Part shown: in pieces, positions 9,064 to 19,078 of the stretch | How the letters are laid out: each line of letters opens with the position of its first letter | How positions within the stretch are numbered: position 1 is the stretch's first letter | Source: Litorivita pollutaquae | GTDB taxonomy: Bacteria; Pseudomonadota; Alphaproteobacteria; Rhodobacterales; Rhodobacteraceae | Reading direction: 5' to 3' | Assembly: GCF_003205515.1 (NCBI RefSeq) | Contig: NZ_KZ826492.1 | Location: 24,901 to 88,900, forward strand | Length of the DNA stretch: 64,000 bases | Program-made: the position numbers and the translations under genes | Notes under the pieces: model-generated | Told to the model about the DNA's origin: nothing | The model's input: the letters and a program-made list of their open reading frames with translations, nothing else | The model's database searches: none

Positions 9064-9864
9064 ATGCAGCTTTTCGTCGGCCTCGGAAATCCGGGCAACA
9101 AATACGCCAAGAACCGCCATAACATCGGCTTCATGGCCATGGACGAGATTGCCCGCGATCACGGATTCGCCCCATGGCGCAGCAAATTTCAAGGTCAGGT
9201 GACCGAAGGTATGCTGGGCCGCGAAAAAGTGATTTTGCTTAAACCCGAAACCTTCATGAACCTGTCTGGTCAATCCGTCGGGGAGGCGATGCGGTTCTAT
9301 AAACTCGACCCGGCCGATGTGACGGTGTTCCACGATGAATTGGATCTCGCTCCGGCCCGTTTGAAACATAAGATTGGCGGCGGCCACGCCGGTCACAACG
9401 GGCTGCGCTCGATCCATAGCCATATCGGAGAGGCCTACGGGCGCGTGCGCATGGGCATCGGGCATCCAGGCCACAAGGATCGCGTGGCGGGTTATGTCCT
9501 GTCGGATTTCGCCAAGGCGGACGAGGCGTGGCTTGACGATCTGCTGCGCGGCATCGCAGACGGCGCAGCGGCCTTAGCCGAAGGCGACGCAGCCAAATTT
9601 TCCAACGCGGTCGCCCTACGGGTCAACCCGCCCCGCTCGGGGACCGGCACACAGAAACCCGCATCCAAATCCAAAGGCCCGCGCGGCGACCGCCCCGGTC
9701 CCAAACGCGTAAAAAAGCCAACGGTCGACATCAAACCCGTCACCGGCAAAGCCAAACCTGCGGCCACCACCCCACCAGAGGAAAAACCGGCCACCGCCCC
9801 CGAAGCGCCCAGCGGCATCGCCTGCAAGCTGCAGCAATTGGCCAATAAATTTCGCAGTGAATAA
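9064..9864 (+). CDS. pth: Peptidyl-tRNA hydrolase with long basic C-terminal tail
   Basis: Releases peptides from peptidyl-tRNA dropped by ribosomes. The start at 9064 ([11 protein letters not shown]) is chosen over a codon 40 residues upstream because the family begins at this beta strand. Catalytic His19 lies in NRHNIGF; NLSG and FHDELDL are the Asn and Asp signatures, and [12 protein letters not shown] binds the acceptor end. The fold ends near residue 195; the remaining 70 or so residues are a Lys/Pro/Ala-rich low-complexity tail ending in [10 protein letters not shown], absent from E. coli Pth (194 aa). Confidence 0.95.
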   Translation: MQLFVGLGNPGNKYAKNRHNIGFMAMDEIARDHGFAPWRSKFQGQVTEGMLGREKVILLKPETFMNLSGQSVGEAMRFYKLDPADVTVFHDELDLAPARLKHKIGGGHAGHNGLRSIHSHIGEAYGRVRMGIGHPGHKDRVAGYVLSDFAKADEAWLDDLLRGIADGAAALAEGDAAKFSNAVALRVNPPRSGTGTQKPASKSKGPRGDRPGPKRVKKPTVDIKPVTGKAKPAATTPPEEKPATAPEAPSGIACKLQQLANKFRSE

Positions 9865-9866
9865 AA

Positions 9867-9905
9867 AACCGCGCGCAAGCTTCCTCGCGCGCGGTTCAAA
9901 TTTTT
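9867..9905. terminator. Bidirectional terminator between pth and trpB
   Basis: A perfect 10-bp stem (AACCGCGCGC, 9867-9876, with GCGCGCGGTT, 9887-9896) has an A-run on its left and T-rich sequence on its right, so it can end both convergent genes. Confidence 0.8.
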
Positions 9906-9919
9906 CCACGGCGTCAAAA

Positions 9920-11155
9920 TCACCCGCCGGTGTTAATCTCCACGCCCAAGTGCTTGGCCACGGTGAAAATATCCTTGTCGCCTCGCCCGCACATATTCAT
10001 CACCAAAATATGGTCCTTTGGCAGGGTCGGCGCGATTTTCATCACATGCGCCAAAGCATGGCTGGGCTCGAGCGCCGGAATGATCCCCTCGGTGCGGCAA
10101 GAAAACTGGAACGCCTCCAAAGCCTCTTTGTCGGTGATCGACACGTATTCCGCCCGCCCTGTCTCATGCAGCCAACTGTGCTCTGGCCCGATGCCCGGAT
10201 AATCCAGACCTGCCGAAATCGAATGGCCTTCCAGAATTTGTCCGTCGTCATCTTGCAATAGATAGGTCCGGTTGCCGTGCAAAACGCCCGGCCGGCCGCC
10301 AGTCAAAGACGCGCAATGCTCCATCTTCTCGTCAACGCCCTTACCGCCGGCCTCGACCCCGATGATCCGCACGCTTTCGTCATCCAGGAATGGATAGAAC
10401 AACCCCATCGCGTTCGATCCGCCGCCAATCGCCGCCACGAGGCTGTCGGGCAACCGCCCCTCGCCTTCTTGCTCGGGCAATTGCCAGCGCACCTCTTTGC
10501 CGATAATCGCCTGAAAATCTCGGACCATTTCGGGATAAGGATGCGGCCCGGCCACTGTGCCAATGCAATAGAACGTGTTTTCGACGTTGGTGACCCAATC
10601 GCGCATCGCATCATTCATCGCGTCTTTCAACGTGCCGCGGCCCGATGTCACCGGCACCACTTCGGCCCCTAGAAGGCGCATGCGAAACACATTCGGCGCC
10701 TGCCGTTCAACATCTGTGGCGCCCATATACACCACACATTGCAGGCCGAATTTCGCACAGACCGTCGCCGTCGCAACGCCGTGCTGCCCCGCGCCGGTTT
10801 CCGCAATGATGCGGGTTTTACCCATGCGGCGGGCCAAGATGATCTGCCCGAGCACATTATTGATTTTATGCGCGCCGGTGTGGTTCAATTCGTCGCGCTT
10901 GAGATAGATTTTCGCCCCGCCCAACTCTTCGGTCATCCGGCTGGCATAATACAGCGGGCTCGGACGCCCGACATAATGCGTCCACAGATCATCCATCTCG
11001 GCCCAGAACGAGGCGTCGGTCTTGGCCTTCTCGTATTCTTCCTCAAGGCTGAGGATCACCGGCATCAAGGTCTCGGACACAAAACGCCCGCCAAAAATAC
11101 CAAACCGCCCCTGCTCATCAGGACCGTTTTTGAAGCTGTTGAAAAGGTCGTTCAT
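9920..11155 (-). CDS. trpB: Tryptophan synthase beta subunit
   Basis: PLP enzyme joining indole and serine to tryptophan with TrpA. The product has 411 aa. PLP lysine is in [10 protein letters not shown] (about residues 90-99), catalytic Glu in [11 protein letters not shown], phosphate loop in [12 protein letters not shown], and the C-terminal MCGRGDKD contacts the pyridine nitrogen. Last gene of the ihfB-lapA-trpF-trpB run; 141 bp that contain a small repeat separate it from trpF. Confidence 0.97.
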   Translation of the reverse strand: MNDLFNSFKNGPDEQGRFGIFGGRFVSETLMPVILSLEEEYEKAKTDASFWAEMDDLWTHYVGRPSPLYYASRMTEELGGAKIYLKRDELNHTGAHKINNVLGQIILARRMGKTRIIAETGAGQHGVATATVCAKFGLQCVVYMGATDVERQAPNVFRMRLLGAEVVPVTSGRGTLKDAMNDAMRDWVTNVENTFYCIGTVAGPHPYPEMVRDFQAIIGKEVRWQLPEQEGEGRLPDSLVAAIGGGSNAMGLFYPFLDDESVRIIGVEAGGKGVDEKMEHCASLTGGRPGVLHGNRTYLLQDDDGQILEGHSISAGLDYPGIGPEHSWLHETGRAEYVSITDKEALEAFQFSCRTEGIIPALEPSHALAHVMKIAPTLPKDHILVMNMCGRGDKDIFTVAKHLGVEINTGG

Positions 11156-11223
11156 CTGGCTGCTCCCTTGCGCGTTGCACGCCGATGTAGCGCATGCGCC
11201 CAGTACGGTAAAGCGATGCGGCC

Positions 11224-11275
11224 AAAATCGCCGCGCCCGCCTTTCTATTTTCCGAAAATATCCCCGCCGGAGGCA
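11224..11275. repeat. Small intergenic repeat (copy between trpF and trpB)
   Basis: Shares AAAATCGCCGC at its left end and AAATATCCCCGCCGGAGGCA at its right end with the copy at 31066-31113. I recall similar CCTCCGGCGGGGATATTT sequences as common between Rhodobacterales genes; their function is not known to me. Confidence 0.55.
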
Positions 11276-11296
11276 TCCATCGCCACCACAGAGCGC

Positions 11297-11974
11297 TTAG
11301 GTCAACTTTGGCACGGCACGCTGGCCCCCGGCGCCATGGACTGCCGCGACAAAGGCGCGAATTTTGTCCGCGTCTTTCACCCCCGGCGCGCTTTCCACGC
11401 CCGACGAGACATCCACCTGCCGCGTGCCCGTGCGGGCAATCGCTTCAGCCACATTGCCTGCATGCAAACCGCCCGCCAACATCCATGGCCGCGTCCAGTA
11501 TTTGCGTTGCACCAGCTGCCAATCGAACCGAAGCCCGTTGCCACCCGGCAATACCGCGCCTTTCGGCGGCTTGGCATCGATCAGCAATTGATCCGCCACC
11601 TGCGCATAAAGGTCGATCAACGGCAGATCGGCAGCCTCTGCGACCCCGATGGCCTTCATCACCGGCAAGCCATAGCGTTGCTTGACCTGCGCCACCCGAT
11701 CGGGGCTTTCCGATCCATGGAGTTGCAACATATCCAAAGGCACCTCGCCGGTGATCTTGTCCAACATGGCATCATCGGCATCCACGACCAACGCCACCTT
11801 GGCCAACCCCACAGGCGCGCAAAACGCCAATTCCCGCGCGGTCCCGATGTCGACATTGCGCGGGGATTTTTCAAAAAACACGAAACCGCAATAGGCCGCG
11901 CCCGCCTCGGCAACGGCCTGCACATCGGCGGGTGTTTTCAACCCGCAGATTTTCACACGCACATCAGAAGTCAT
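11297..11974 (-). CDS. trpF: Phosphoribosylanthranilate isomerase
   Basis: Third step of tryptophan synthesis: Amadori rearrangement of phosphoribosylanthranilate. The product is 225 aa, a TIM barrel starting [12 protein letters not shown] with the catalytic Cys. The catalytic Asp lies in LLIDAKPP, and the phosphate loops are [11 protein letters not shown] and [15 protein letters not shown]. It starts 9 bp after lapA, so it is co-transcribed with ihfB-lapA. Confidence 0.96.
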   Translation of the reverse strand: MTSDVRVKICGLKTPADVQAVAEAGAAYCGFVFFEKSPRNVDIGTARELAFCAPVGLAKVALVVDADDAMLDKITGEVPLDMLQLHGSESPDRVAQVKQRYGLPVMKAIGVAEAADLPLIDLYAQVADQLLIDAKPPKGAVLPGGNGLRFDWQLVQRKYWTRPWMLAGGLHAGNVAEAIARTGTRQVDVSSGVESAPGVKDADKIRAFVAAVHGAGGQRAVPKLT

Positions 11975-11982
11975 CGCGCCGC

Positions 11983-12333
11983 TCAGCTGGCTTCATCAAG
12001 CAGGGCAAGCACCTCGTCCTTGCCCTCATCCCGCTGGCCCTTCACGCGGCGCAATTCGCGTTCAAGCTGCTTGACCTCGCCATGCTTGCGGCGCGCCTCG
12101 GCCCGGTGCTTATGCTCGCGCATCCATTCCCAGATGAACCCGACCAACAGCCCCGCAATGATCCCGCCAAAGATCACCAAAAACAGCGGCATTTGAACCG
12201 AAGGATTCATAGCAGAAAATACCGCCAACTCTTCGGGCAACACCTTGACGGTGACCATTTGGCGATTGGCCAAAGCAATAGAAATGAGGGCCAGCGCAAA
12301 AATAGCGATGGAGGCATAGCGAATGTAGCGCAT
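11983..12333 (-). CDS. LapA domain (DUF1049) inner-membrane protein
   Basis: A 116-aa membrane protein of the lipopolysaccharide-assembly LapA family. Two membrane helices (about 5-22 and 50-70) enclose a short loop, followed by a charged, probably coiled-coil cytoplasmic tail ([20 protein letters not shown]). It lies 3 bp after ihfB, a placement common in proteobacteria. The role in LPS assembly is taken from the family and not shown here. Confidence 0.85.
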   Translation of the reverse strand: MRYIRYASIAIFALALISIALANRQMVTVKVLPEELAVFSAMNPSVQMPLFLVIFGGIIAGLLVGFIWEWMREHKHRAEARRKHGEVKQLERELRRVKGQRDEGKDEVLALLDEAS

Positions 12334-12336
12334 GGA

Positions 12337-12618
12337 TTATTTCCCGTTCAGTCGATCTCGCAGCAACTTGCCCGTTTTGAAGAAAGGAACGTGTTTCTCT
12401 TCGACCTGAACGGATTCGCCGGTGCGCGGATTACGCCCTACGCGGGCATCACGCTTTTTCACCGAAAATGCGCCAAAGCCGCGCAATTCCACACGGTCGC
12501 CGCGCGACATCGCATTGGTGATTTCTTCGAAGATAGTATTCACGATCCCCTCGACATCACGTTGGTAGAGATGCGGGTTTTCGTCGGCAATTTTCTGAAT
12601 AAGTTCAGATCGGATCAT
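12337..12618 (-). CDS. ihfB: Integration host factor beta subunit
   Basis: DNA-bending HU/IHF protein that pairs with IhfA in recombination, replication and promoter architecture. The 93-aa form from ATG 12618 ([12 protein letters not shown]) matches the usual length; an earlier in-frame start would add seven residues. Seen: helix 1-2 dimer region, [20 protein letters not shown], the arm with NPRTGE (Pro intercalates), and [11 protein letters not shown]. It heads the ihfB-lapA-trpF-trpB run. Confidence 0.95.
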   Translation of the reverse strand: MIRSELIQKIADENPHLYQRDVEGIVNTIFEEITNAMSRGDRVELRGFGAFSVKKRDARVGRNPRTGESVQVEEKHVPFFKTGKLLRDRLNGK

Positions 12619-12897
12619 CGGTGTCCCCCCCGGGTTCAAAGTATTGGCACAGCAGTGTTTTAACTTAAACTATAGGAACAATCTGCCCAGAGCGAAACAC
12701 AAACGGCAAGAGGCAGCTGCGATTTCGCGTCACATTTCGGCGTGTTTGAACGAATTCCCCCGCCAACTTCGGAAAATACGGTATTCATTCGCCTGCAGCC
12801 CTCCGCTGTCCCACGCCCCGCACCGCATAGAAACCCATTGATTCGCTTGAGGAAAGCCGGTGGTGCTACTGTGTCCCATTCGGATACCGCAATGCAA
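12619..12897. other. Gene-free region between rpsA and ihfB
   Basis: About 280 bp with no convincing frame. It should carry the ihfB promoter; the ihfB ATG is preceded by a G-run instead of a classical Shine-Dalgarno. Confidence 0.4.
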
Positions 12898-12927
12898 GAC
12901 GGCCCCGCGATCTCTCGCGGGGCCGTC
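12898..12927 (-). terminator. Stem-loop after rpsA
   Basis: A perfect 13-bp stem (GACGGCCCCGCGA with TCGCGGGGCCGTC) and a 4-base loop lie 29 bp past the rpsA stop. There is only a short T stretch on the minus strand. Confidence 0.65.
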
Positions 12928-12955
12928 CAAATCATACAGCTAAGCAGTGATGTGC

Positions 12956-14635
12956 TTATTCGTCGCCCTTGAGCGCTGCGCCAAGGATATCACCGAGCGA
13001 TGCGCCCGAATCCGAGGAACCATACTGCTCGACGGCTTCTTTCTCTTCGGCGATTTCACGCGCCTTGATCGAGAGGCCGAGACGGCGGGTTTTTGCATCC
13101 ACGTTGGTGACGCGCACATCAACTTTGTTGCCGACCGAGAAACGCTCTGGGCGCTGCTCTGCACGGTCACGGCTGAGGTCGGAGCGGCGGATAAAGGACT
13201 TCATGCCTTCATATTCCACTTCGATGCCACCATCTTCGATCGATGTCACTTCAACCGTCACGATCGAGCCGCGCTTCACGCCGCCGATGGCTTCGGAGAA
13301 TTTGTCACCGCCCAAGGCTTTGATCGAGAGCGAGATGCGTTCTTTGTCGATGTCCACTTCGGAGACAACGGCCTGAACCACGTCGCCTTTGCGGTAGCTT
13401 TGGATCGCATCTTCGCCGCGCTCGTCCCACGAGATGTCGGAGAGGTGAACCATGCCGTCGATTTCGCCGGGAAGACCGATGAACAAACCGAATTCGGTGA
13501 TGTTCTTGACTTCGCCTTCGACTTCGGTGCCCTCGGGGTGGGTTTCTGCAAACACTTCCCACGGGTTGCGCATGGTCTGCTTGAGACCCAGCGACACACG
13601 GCGTTTGGCCGCGTCGATTTCCAGAACCATGACCTCAACCTCTTGCGAGGTGGACACGATTTTGCCCGGGTGGACGTTCTTTTTGGTCCAGGACATTTCC
13701 GAAACGTGCACGAGACCTTCGACACCGGGTTCCAGCTCCACAAAGGCGCCGTAGTCGGTGATGTTGGTCACGCGGCCGGTGTGAACCGATTCCAGCGGGT
13801 ATTTGCCAGCAACCAGATCCCAAGGATCGTCTTGCAATTGCTTCATGCCCAAAGAGATGCGGTGCGTGTCTTTGTTGATCTTGATGACCTGAACATTCAC
13901 CGTCTCGCCGATCGCAAGGATCTCGGAAGGGTGGTTCACACGGCGCCATGCCATGTCGGTCACGTGGAGCAGACCATCAACGCCGCCGAGGTCGACAAAT
14001 GCGCCATACTCGGTGATGTTTTTGACAACGCCTTCAACGGCCTGACCTTCGGTGAGGTTGCCGATAACTTCGGCGCGCTGCTCGGCACGGCTCTCTTCAA
14101 GGATGGCACGGCGCGAGACAACGATGTTGCCACGGCGGCGGTCCATTTTGAGGATTTGGAACGGCTGCTTAAGACCCATGAGAGGGCCCGCGTCGCGCAC
14201 GGGGCGCACGTCGACTTGGCTGCCCGGCAAGAAGGCCACGGCGCCGCCGAGGTCAACGGTAAAGCCGCCTTTGACGCGGTTGAAGATGGCGCCTTCGACG
14301 CGCTCTTCGGCTGCATAGGCTTTTTCGAGACGATCCCATGCTTCTTCACGGCGGGCCATCTCGCGCGAGATTACCGCTTCGCCGCGGGCGTTTTCAGCCG
14401 ATCGCAGGAAAACTTCCACTTCGTCGCCAACGGCGATTTCGGGTGCTTCACCAGGATTTGCGAATTCTTTAAGCTCGACACGGCCTTCCATTTTGTAGCC
14501 GACGTCGATGATGGCTTGGCCCGCTTCGATCGCGATCACCTTGCCTTTGACAACACTGCCCTCTTCGGGTGTGTCCATTTCGAAGCTTTCATTCAGGAGG
14601 GCTTCGAATTCCTCCATAGATACGTTCTGAGCCAT
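12956..14635 (-). CDS. rpsA: 30S ribosomal protein S1
   Basis: Binds mRNA on the small subunit and helps unfold leaders. The product has 559 aa from ATG 14635 (AAAGGAAC site), the normal size for six S1 OB-fold repeats, each with the G-x-V-x-x-I-x-x-(Y/F)-G-A/L-F signature: for example VKNITEYGAFVDLGGVDGLL, VTNITDYGAFVELE and VKNITEFGLFIGLPG. The cmk-rpsA-ihfB order is widespread in proteobacteria; here a BLUF gene stands between cmk and rpsA. Confidence 0.97.
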   Translation of the reverse strand: MAQNVSMEEFEALLNESFEMDTPEEGSVVKGKVIAIEAGQAIIDVGYKMEGRVELKEFANPGEAPEIAVGDEVEVFLRSAENARGEAVISREMARREEAWDRLEKAYAAEERVEGAIFNRVKGGFTVDLGGAVAFLPGSQVDVRPVRDAGPLMGLKQPFQILKMDRRRGNIVVSRRAILEESRAEQRAEVIGNLTEGQAVEGVVKNITEYGAFVDLGGVDGLLHVTDMAWRRVNHPSEILAIGETVNVQVIKINKDTHRISLGMKQLQDDPWDLVAGKYPLESVHTGRVTNITDYGAFVELEPGVEGLVHVSEMSWTKKNVHPGKIVSTSQEVEVMVLEIDAAKRRVSLGLKQTMRNPWEVFAETHPEGTEVEGEVKNITEFGLFIGLPGEIDGMVHLSDISWDERGEDAIQSYRKGDVVQAVVSEVDIDKERISLSIKALGGDKFSEAIGGVKRGSIVTVEVTSIEDGGIEVEYEGMKSFIRRSDLSRDRAEQRPERFSVGNKVDVRVTNVDAKTRRLGLSIKAREIAEEKEAVEQYGSSDSGASLGDILGAALKGDE

Positions 14636-14726
14636 GTGGTCTCTAGGTTCCTTTAACATATGTTTCTGGCCGTGCGGTTGTCTCCGCCGGTCTTGAGGTT
14701 TGGTCATATGGGCGATTCGCAAAACA

Positions 14727-14752
14727 AAGAGGGCCGGAGGTCCGACCCTGCT
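14727..14752 (-). terminator. Probable terminator downstream of the BLUF gene
   Basis: On the minus strand GGGTCGGA-CC-TCCGGCCC (one G-T pair) is followed by TCTTTGTTTT. It lies between the BLUF gene and rpsA. Confidence 0.45.
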
Positions 14753-14916
14753 CGATCTCTCATGTTTTGCGGTGTTTTCACCGTCTCGACGTCGCGGCAA
14801 ATACGCGCTTTAGCCTACGAATGCAAGGGTTTTGCGCATTCGAGCCATGCAATATGCCCCGATCCGGCCCGCAGGCTGTGATTGGCCGGCGCAGCGCCGC
14901 CGACAGCGGCGCGTGC

Positions 14917-15405
14917 TCACGCGCCTCTGGTCAGCCGCGAAATATAAGTGGCCTCGCTTTCGCCAGCTTGGCGCGCATAGGGGAAGGACGACCCGAACTG
15001 CGCCGCATCCCGTGCGGCCTGCGCCATATCGGCCCATAGCTGCGCCGCCAAAGGCGCAGAAATATCAGGCCGCGCCCCATTGCCCAAAATGCCCAGACCG
15101 GCCATTTGCACCGCCACAACATCATACCCCATCGACCATCCGTCAAACGGCGTCGCCGCCTCGGTCGTCGCCTCCATCAGCACCTCAAAGGAATGGTGGC
15201 GCCGGTCGGTTTCAATCCGTGGCAACAACCCGCGCAGGGCCTGCTCTGGCCCATGGAGCGCCTGAAAGAACTGGTCCTCGGCGCGCCATAAATATCCTGT
15301 GATCCCCTGCCCCGGATTAAAGGCAAGAGCCTCACGCACGATCGCAAGGTCGGACACATCGAATTCGGGAAAGCAGGCGATGCTGCGGTAGAGAACTTGA
15401 AGCAT
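14917..15405 (-). CDS. BLUF domain blue-light photoreceptor
   Basis: Short (162 aa) FAD-binding light sensor with no output domain. BLUF signatures: Tyr in the first strand (LYRS, residue 6), Asn and GITG in FNPGQGITGYL, the flavin-contacting Gln in FFQALHG, RIETDRRH, and the C-terminal WSMGYDVV with the Trp/Met pair. Short BLUF proteins work by binding partners; none is adjacent. It is the only gene between cmk and rpsA and probably has its own transcript. About 55 residues lie beyond the core domain and may form the capping helices. Confidence 0.88.
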   Translation of the reverse strand: MLQVLYRSIACFPEFDVSDLAIVREALAFNPGQGITGYLWRAEDQFFQALHGPEQALRGLLPRIETDRRHHSFEVLMEATTEAATPFDGWSMGYDVVAVQMAGLGILGNGARPDISAPLAAQLWADMAQAARDAAQFGSSFPYARQAGESEATYISRLTRGA

Positions 15406-15477
15406 GATCTATCGTTGGCTTAAGCGCTGGGAATGGTCAAACGGGATATGACCTATCCCTATTCTATTCGCTTTGCA

Positions 15478-16086
15478 CTACCCCCGTCTGGCGTCGATAT
15501 GGGCGATCGCTTGGGCCACGGCCGCGTCGATGTCCATCTGCGACGTGTCTAAAATCACCGCATCCTCGGCGGGTTTGAGCGGCGCGGCGGCGCGGGCACT
15601 GTCACGGGCATCGCGTTCGCGCAGGTCGGCCAGCACACTTTCATAGGTGACATCATGGCCGGACCCGCTCAATTCCTTGAACCGCCGTGTGGCACGTATA
15701 TCGTCATTGGCCGTCACGTATAATTTCGCCTCCGCCTCGGGGCAAATCACCGTGCCGATGTCACGTCCATCCAGAACCGCCCCCCCCGCACGACGGGCAA
15801 AGGCGCGTTGAAAATCGACCAAAGCGGCGCGCACTTCGGGGATCGCGGCGACACGGCTGGCGGCTTGCGCCACATCAGGTGTGCGCAGATCATCGGCCTG
15901 CAAATCCTCGGCGCGCAGGTTTTGCGCCGCCTCCAATGGCGACGTGCCGTCCAACGTCCGCCGCCCTGTGGCCCGATACAAAAGGCCGGTGTCCAAATGC
16001 GCAAAACCGAAATGCGCCGCCACTGCCTTGGAAATGGTGCCTTTGCCCGCCGCTGCGGGTCCGTCGATTGCAATGGTGAATGCCAC
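15478..16086 (-). CDS. cmk: Cytidylate kinase
   Basis: Phosphorylates CMP and dCMP. The product has 202 aa with P-loop [12 protein letters not shown] (residues 6-17), substrate loops [12 protein letters not shown] and [13 protein letters not shown], and LID-type RATRRFKEL. The start codon is GTG at 16086, with AAAGGCAG upstream. It lies in the conserved aroA-cmk-rpsA order, but 286 bp separate it from aroA. Confidence 0.95.
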   Translation of the reverse strand: MAFTIAIDGPAAAGKGTISKAVAAHFGFAHLDTGLLYRATGRRTLDGTSPLEAAQNLRAEDLQADDLRTPDVAQAASRVAAIPEVRAALVDFQRAFARRAGGAVLDGRDIGTVICPEAEAKLYVTANDDIRATRRFKELSGSGHDVTYESVLADLRERDARDSARAAAPLKPAEDAVILDTSQMDIDAAVAQAIAHIDARRG

Positions 16087-16142
16087 GCGCGTTCTGCCTT
16101 TGGTAGATGTCGGGGATTCGTGTTGTACCCCAAGCCCGCCGC

Positions 16143-16181
16143 GCCGTCACCCCTGACGGAAACAAGACGTGAGGTGACGGC
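16143..16181. repeat. Inverted repeat between aroA and cmk
   Basis: A perfect 9-bp pair, GCCGTCACC (16143-16151) and GGTGACGGC (16173-16181), spaced by 21 bases, lies 57 bp upstream of the cmk start. A 12-bp palindrome TTCAATATTGAA follows at about 16246-16257. Either could be an operator or leader structure. The 286-bp gap otherwise has no recognisable gene. Confidence 0.35.
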
Positions 16182-16372
16182 GAAAATGAGGGCACAAGGC
16201 TCACAAGCCGCCTTGGCTTTTGCTTGCCCCGGCTCTGCTGTGGCGTTCAATATTGAAAACAATCCGCGCCACAGCGACACTACCTGCCCAAAGCATCCGC
16301 CTGTGCATCTCCACCGCATCAAGCACAATGACCGGGGTCAAAGGCATGCCAGCGGCGGCGTCGGATCGACGC

Positions 16373-17719
16373 TCAGCTTCGACGGATCTCCGCACCAAGC
16401 GCCGCCATCAGAGGTTCAAACACGGGAAACGACGTGGCAATCGGCGCGCCATCATCGACAGACACCGGCGCGTTGGACGCCATGCCCATAATCATGAAAG
16501 ACATGGCAATGCGGTGATCGAGGTGGCTGACCGCCTCCATGCCGCCCGCGACATTGCCGTGGCCCGCGCCTCTGACGATCCACCAATCGGCGCCGTCCTC
16601 GACGGTGATGCCGCCTGCGCGCAACCCGGTGGCCATGGCGTCGATCCGGTCGCTTTCCTTAACGCGAAGCTCCTTGACGCCGCGCATCACCGTGTCGCCT
16701 TTGGCAAAGGCCGCAATCACCGACAGGACCGGATATTCATCAATCATCGATGCGGCCCGTTCTGGCGGCACTTCGATGCCGTGCAAGTCAGGCGAGAACC
16801 GCGCGCGCAAATCGGCAACCGGCTCGCCGCCCTCTTCGCGCGGGTTTTCGAACGTCAGGTCCGCGCCCATCTCTTGCAAGGTGGTGAACAATCCCGCCCG
16901 CGTCGGGTTCAACCCGATATTGGGCACCAACACATCCGATCCGGGCACGATCAATGCCGCGCAAACCGGAAAGGCCGCCGAGCTGGGATCACGCGGCACG
17001 ATGATCTCTTGCGCGTTGAGTTCAGGTCGCCCCGTCAAGGTGATCACGCGCCCCTCGTCCGTCACCTCGGTGGTGATGGTTGCGCCAAATCCGGCCAGCA
17101 TCCGTTCGGTATGATCGCGGGTGGCTTCTTTTTCGATCACGACCGTCTGCCCCGGTGCATTCAGCCCCGCCAGCAATACCGCCGATTTCACCTGCGCCGA
17201 GGGCATGGGCACCACATAGCGCACCGGCATCGGGTCTGCCGCGCCGACAATCGTCATCGGCAAACGCCCGCCCGTGCGGCCATGCGATTGCGCCCCGAAC
17301 AAAGCCAGCGGATCGGTCACCCGCGCCATCGGGCGGCCATTCAAGCTGGCGTCGCCGGTAAATGTCGCCGTGATCGGAGAGCTCGCCATCGCCCCCATAA
17401 TAAGCCGCACGCCGGTGCCGGAATTGCCGCAATCAATCACGTTTTCAGGTTCGGCAAAACCGCCAACCCCAACGCCGTAAACCCGCCAATTGCCGCCGCC
17501 CAGATCCTCGACTTCGGCGCCAAAGGCGCGCATCGCCTTGGCAGTGTCGAGCACATCCTCACCTTCGAGCAACCCGCTGATCCGCGTTTCGCCCACGCAC
17601 ATCGCGCCAAGGATCAAAGAGCGGTGCGAAATGGATTTATCCCCCGGCACATGCGCCTCGCCTTTGAGCGGGCCGCAAGCGGCGGAAATCATCGGGATCG
17701 GGGTGCCGTGCGCGGACAT
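16373..17719 (-). CDS. aroA: 3-phosphoshikimate 1-carboxyvinyltransferase (EPSP synthase)
   Basis: Sixth step of the shikimate pathway, joining PEP and shikimate 3-phosphate. The product has 448 aa. Substrate loops: PGDKSISHR (about 24-32), [11 protein letters not shown] (about 99-109), [13 protein letters not shown] and a C-terminal KESDR. Start at ATG 17719. First gene of the aroA-cmk order. Confidence 0.96.
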   Translation of the reverse strand: MSAHGTPIPMISAACGPLKGEAHVPGDKSISHRSLILGAMCVGETRISGLLEGEDVLDTAKAMRAFGAEVEDLGGGNWRVYGVGVGGFAEPENVIDCGNSGTGVRLIMGAMASSPITATFTGDASLNGRPMARVTDPLALFGAQSHGRTGGRLPMTIVGAADPMPVRYVVPMPSAQVKSAVLLAGLNAPGQTVVIEKEATRDHTERMLAGFGATITTEVTDEGRVITLTGRPELNAQEIIVPRDPSSAAFPVCAALIVPGSDVLVPNIGLNPTRAGLFTTLQEMGADLTFENPREEGGEPVADLRARFSPDLHGIEVPPERAASMIDEYPVLSVIAAFAKGDTVMRGVKELRVKESDRIDAMATGLRAGGITVEDGADWWIVRGAGHGNVAGGMEAVSHLDHRIAMSFMIMGMASNAPVSVDDGAPIATSFPVFEPLMAALGAEIRRS

Positions 17720-17858
17720 GGGGGCTTCCTTCGTCTAATATCAAAAGCCTGATAGCAGGGGCAGCGTGAGCGGTAAATGGTTTTGAAAACCGCCCCCTCG
17801 ACAGCGGATCACACGGTGCTCTGCGCGCCGCCCCCACGCAGCCGCGCCCGCGAGCGCA

Positions 17859-18671
17859 TCACAGGCGCCGGAAGGTCAAATAATGTGGCGTGCGCTCTTC
17901 GCGGATGGCTTTTTGCTCGTAGCGGGTGGAGATCCAATCGCCCCACGGCGCGCGCCAATCCTCCGGCCCTTCGGCGCACCATTCGAACCCGGCGCGCGGC
18001 ACCTCTTCCAAGGTTTGGCGCACGTAATCGGGGATATCGGTGGCGACGCGGAAAATCGCGCCGGATTTCATCACGCGGGCCAATGCGGTCAGGTAATCCT
18101 GGGTCACGAACCGGCGGCGATGGTGGCGTTTCTTCGGCCACGGATCAGGATAAAGCAAGAAGGCCCGCTCAATCGACGCATCGGGCAAGACATCAAACAT
18201 ATCGCGCACATCGCCCGGATGCACCTTGAGGTTTTCGACCCCCGCCTTGCGAATTTTACCCAAAAGCATCGCCACGCCGTTGATATAGGGCTCGCATCCG
18301 ATGATGCCGACATCGGGGTATGTGGCGGCCTGATGCACCAAATGCTCGCCGCCGCCGAAGCCGATCTCAAGCCACACGGGCTTGCCGCCGAACATCGCGG
18401 CGGGGTCGAGCGGCACGCGGTCCGGGTTGACCTCCCAATCCACCGCTCCGGGGGAAAGTTTGGCCAGATCCTCTTCCAAATAGGCCTCTTGGCTTTGCCG
18501 CAATCCCTTGCCCTTGAACCGGCCGTAAAAATTGCGCCATGGCGCGCCGCTGGGATGAGTGCCGCCGGCCGGATCATCGGAGGCGGTGCCACGAATATGC
18601 ACGGGGCCAGCGCCCTTTTTCACATAGGGCGTATCGGGCTTGGCGGGTTTGGAAGGGCTGTCATCATTCAT
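17859..18671 (-). CDS. trmB: tRNA (guanine-N7-)-methyltransferase
   Basis: Methylates G46 of tRNA with SAM. The product has 270 aa: a disordered Lys/Pro-rich N-terminus (about 50 residues), then a Rossmann methyltransferase with LEIGFGGGEHL (SAM loop), IGCEPY, HPGDVRDM, and the family motif LLYPDPWPKKRHHRRR. It lies downstream of metK on the same strand but behind the metK terminator. Confidence 0.95.
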   Translation of the reverse strand: MNDDSPSKPAKPDTPYVKKGAGPVHIRGTASDDPAGGTHPSGAPWRNFYGRFKGKGLRQSQEAYLEEDLAKLSPGAVDWEVNPDRVPLDPAAMFGGKPVWLEIGFGGGEHLVHQAATYPDVGIIGCEPYINGVAMLLGKIRKAGVENLKVHPGDVRDMFDVLPDASIERAFLLYPDPWPKKRHHRRRFVTQDYLTALARVMKSGAIFRVATDIPDYVRQTLEEVPRAGFEWCAEGPEDWRAPWGDWISTRYEQKAIREERTPHYLTFRRL

Positions 18672-19022
18672 GGCCGCCTCCTACTGCGTCAGGGCCGGCA
18701 AATCAATGGGCACGCGCAACAGCATTGGGCGCAGCCTTGAGCCGTGAGCATCGGACGGGCCGCATCGAACACCTACGCGATATGAGGCGAAAAGGCGCGC
18801 GCGCCGATCACCCGCCGCCGTGACCAGGCGCTGTTTGCCGCCAGCGACAGCGCCATTTTGGACGCCGCAAAAACCCGCCCAGCGCGGCAATCATATCGGG
18901 GTATCCCAAGCCTTGAGGCAACATTGGGATGGCGGGCAACCGCGAGCGTGCCGCGCTGCAGACCCTGCACGCGCCCGCAAAGCAGTCGGCTTGAACATGG
19001 GGGAGCGGCGCATCCGGGACGC
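18672..19022. other. Gene-free region between metK and trmB
   Basis: About 350 bp in which no frame shows a recognisable product on either strand. It follows the metK terminator and should contain the trmB promoter. Confidence 0.4.
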
Positions 19023-19057
19023 AAAAAGGGCGGCCCGTTTCTGGCGAGCCGCCCTTT
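19023..19057 (-). terminator. Rho-independent terminator of metK
   Basis: AAAGGGCGGC and GCCGCCCTTT form a 10-bp stem; the minus strand continues with five T. Confidence 0.8.
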
Positions 19058-19078
19058 GCAAGCCATCAAGGTGAAAGC

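Noticed and set aside
12947..14656. Plus-strand open frame of 569 codons opposite rpsA
   Set aside because: It mirrors the repetitive S1 coding sequence; rpsA is certain.
16201..16372. Possible small gene between aroA and cmk
   Set aside because: All three minus-strand frames are open for part of the gap, but none has a start site, length or motif that supports it.
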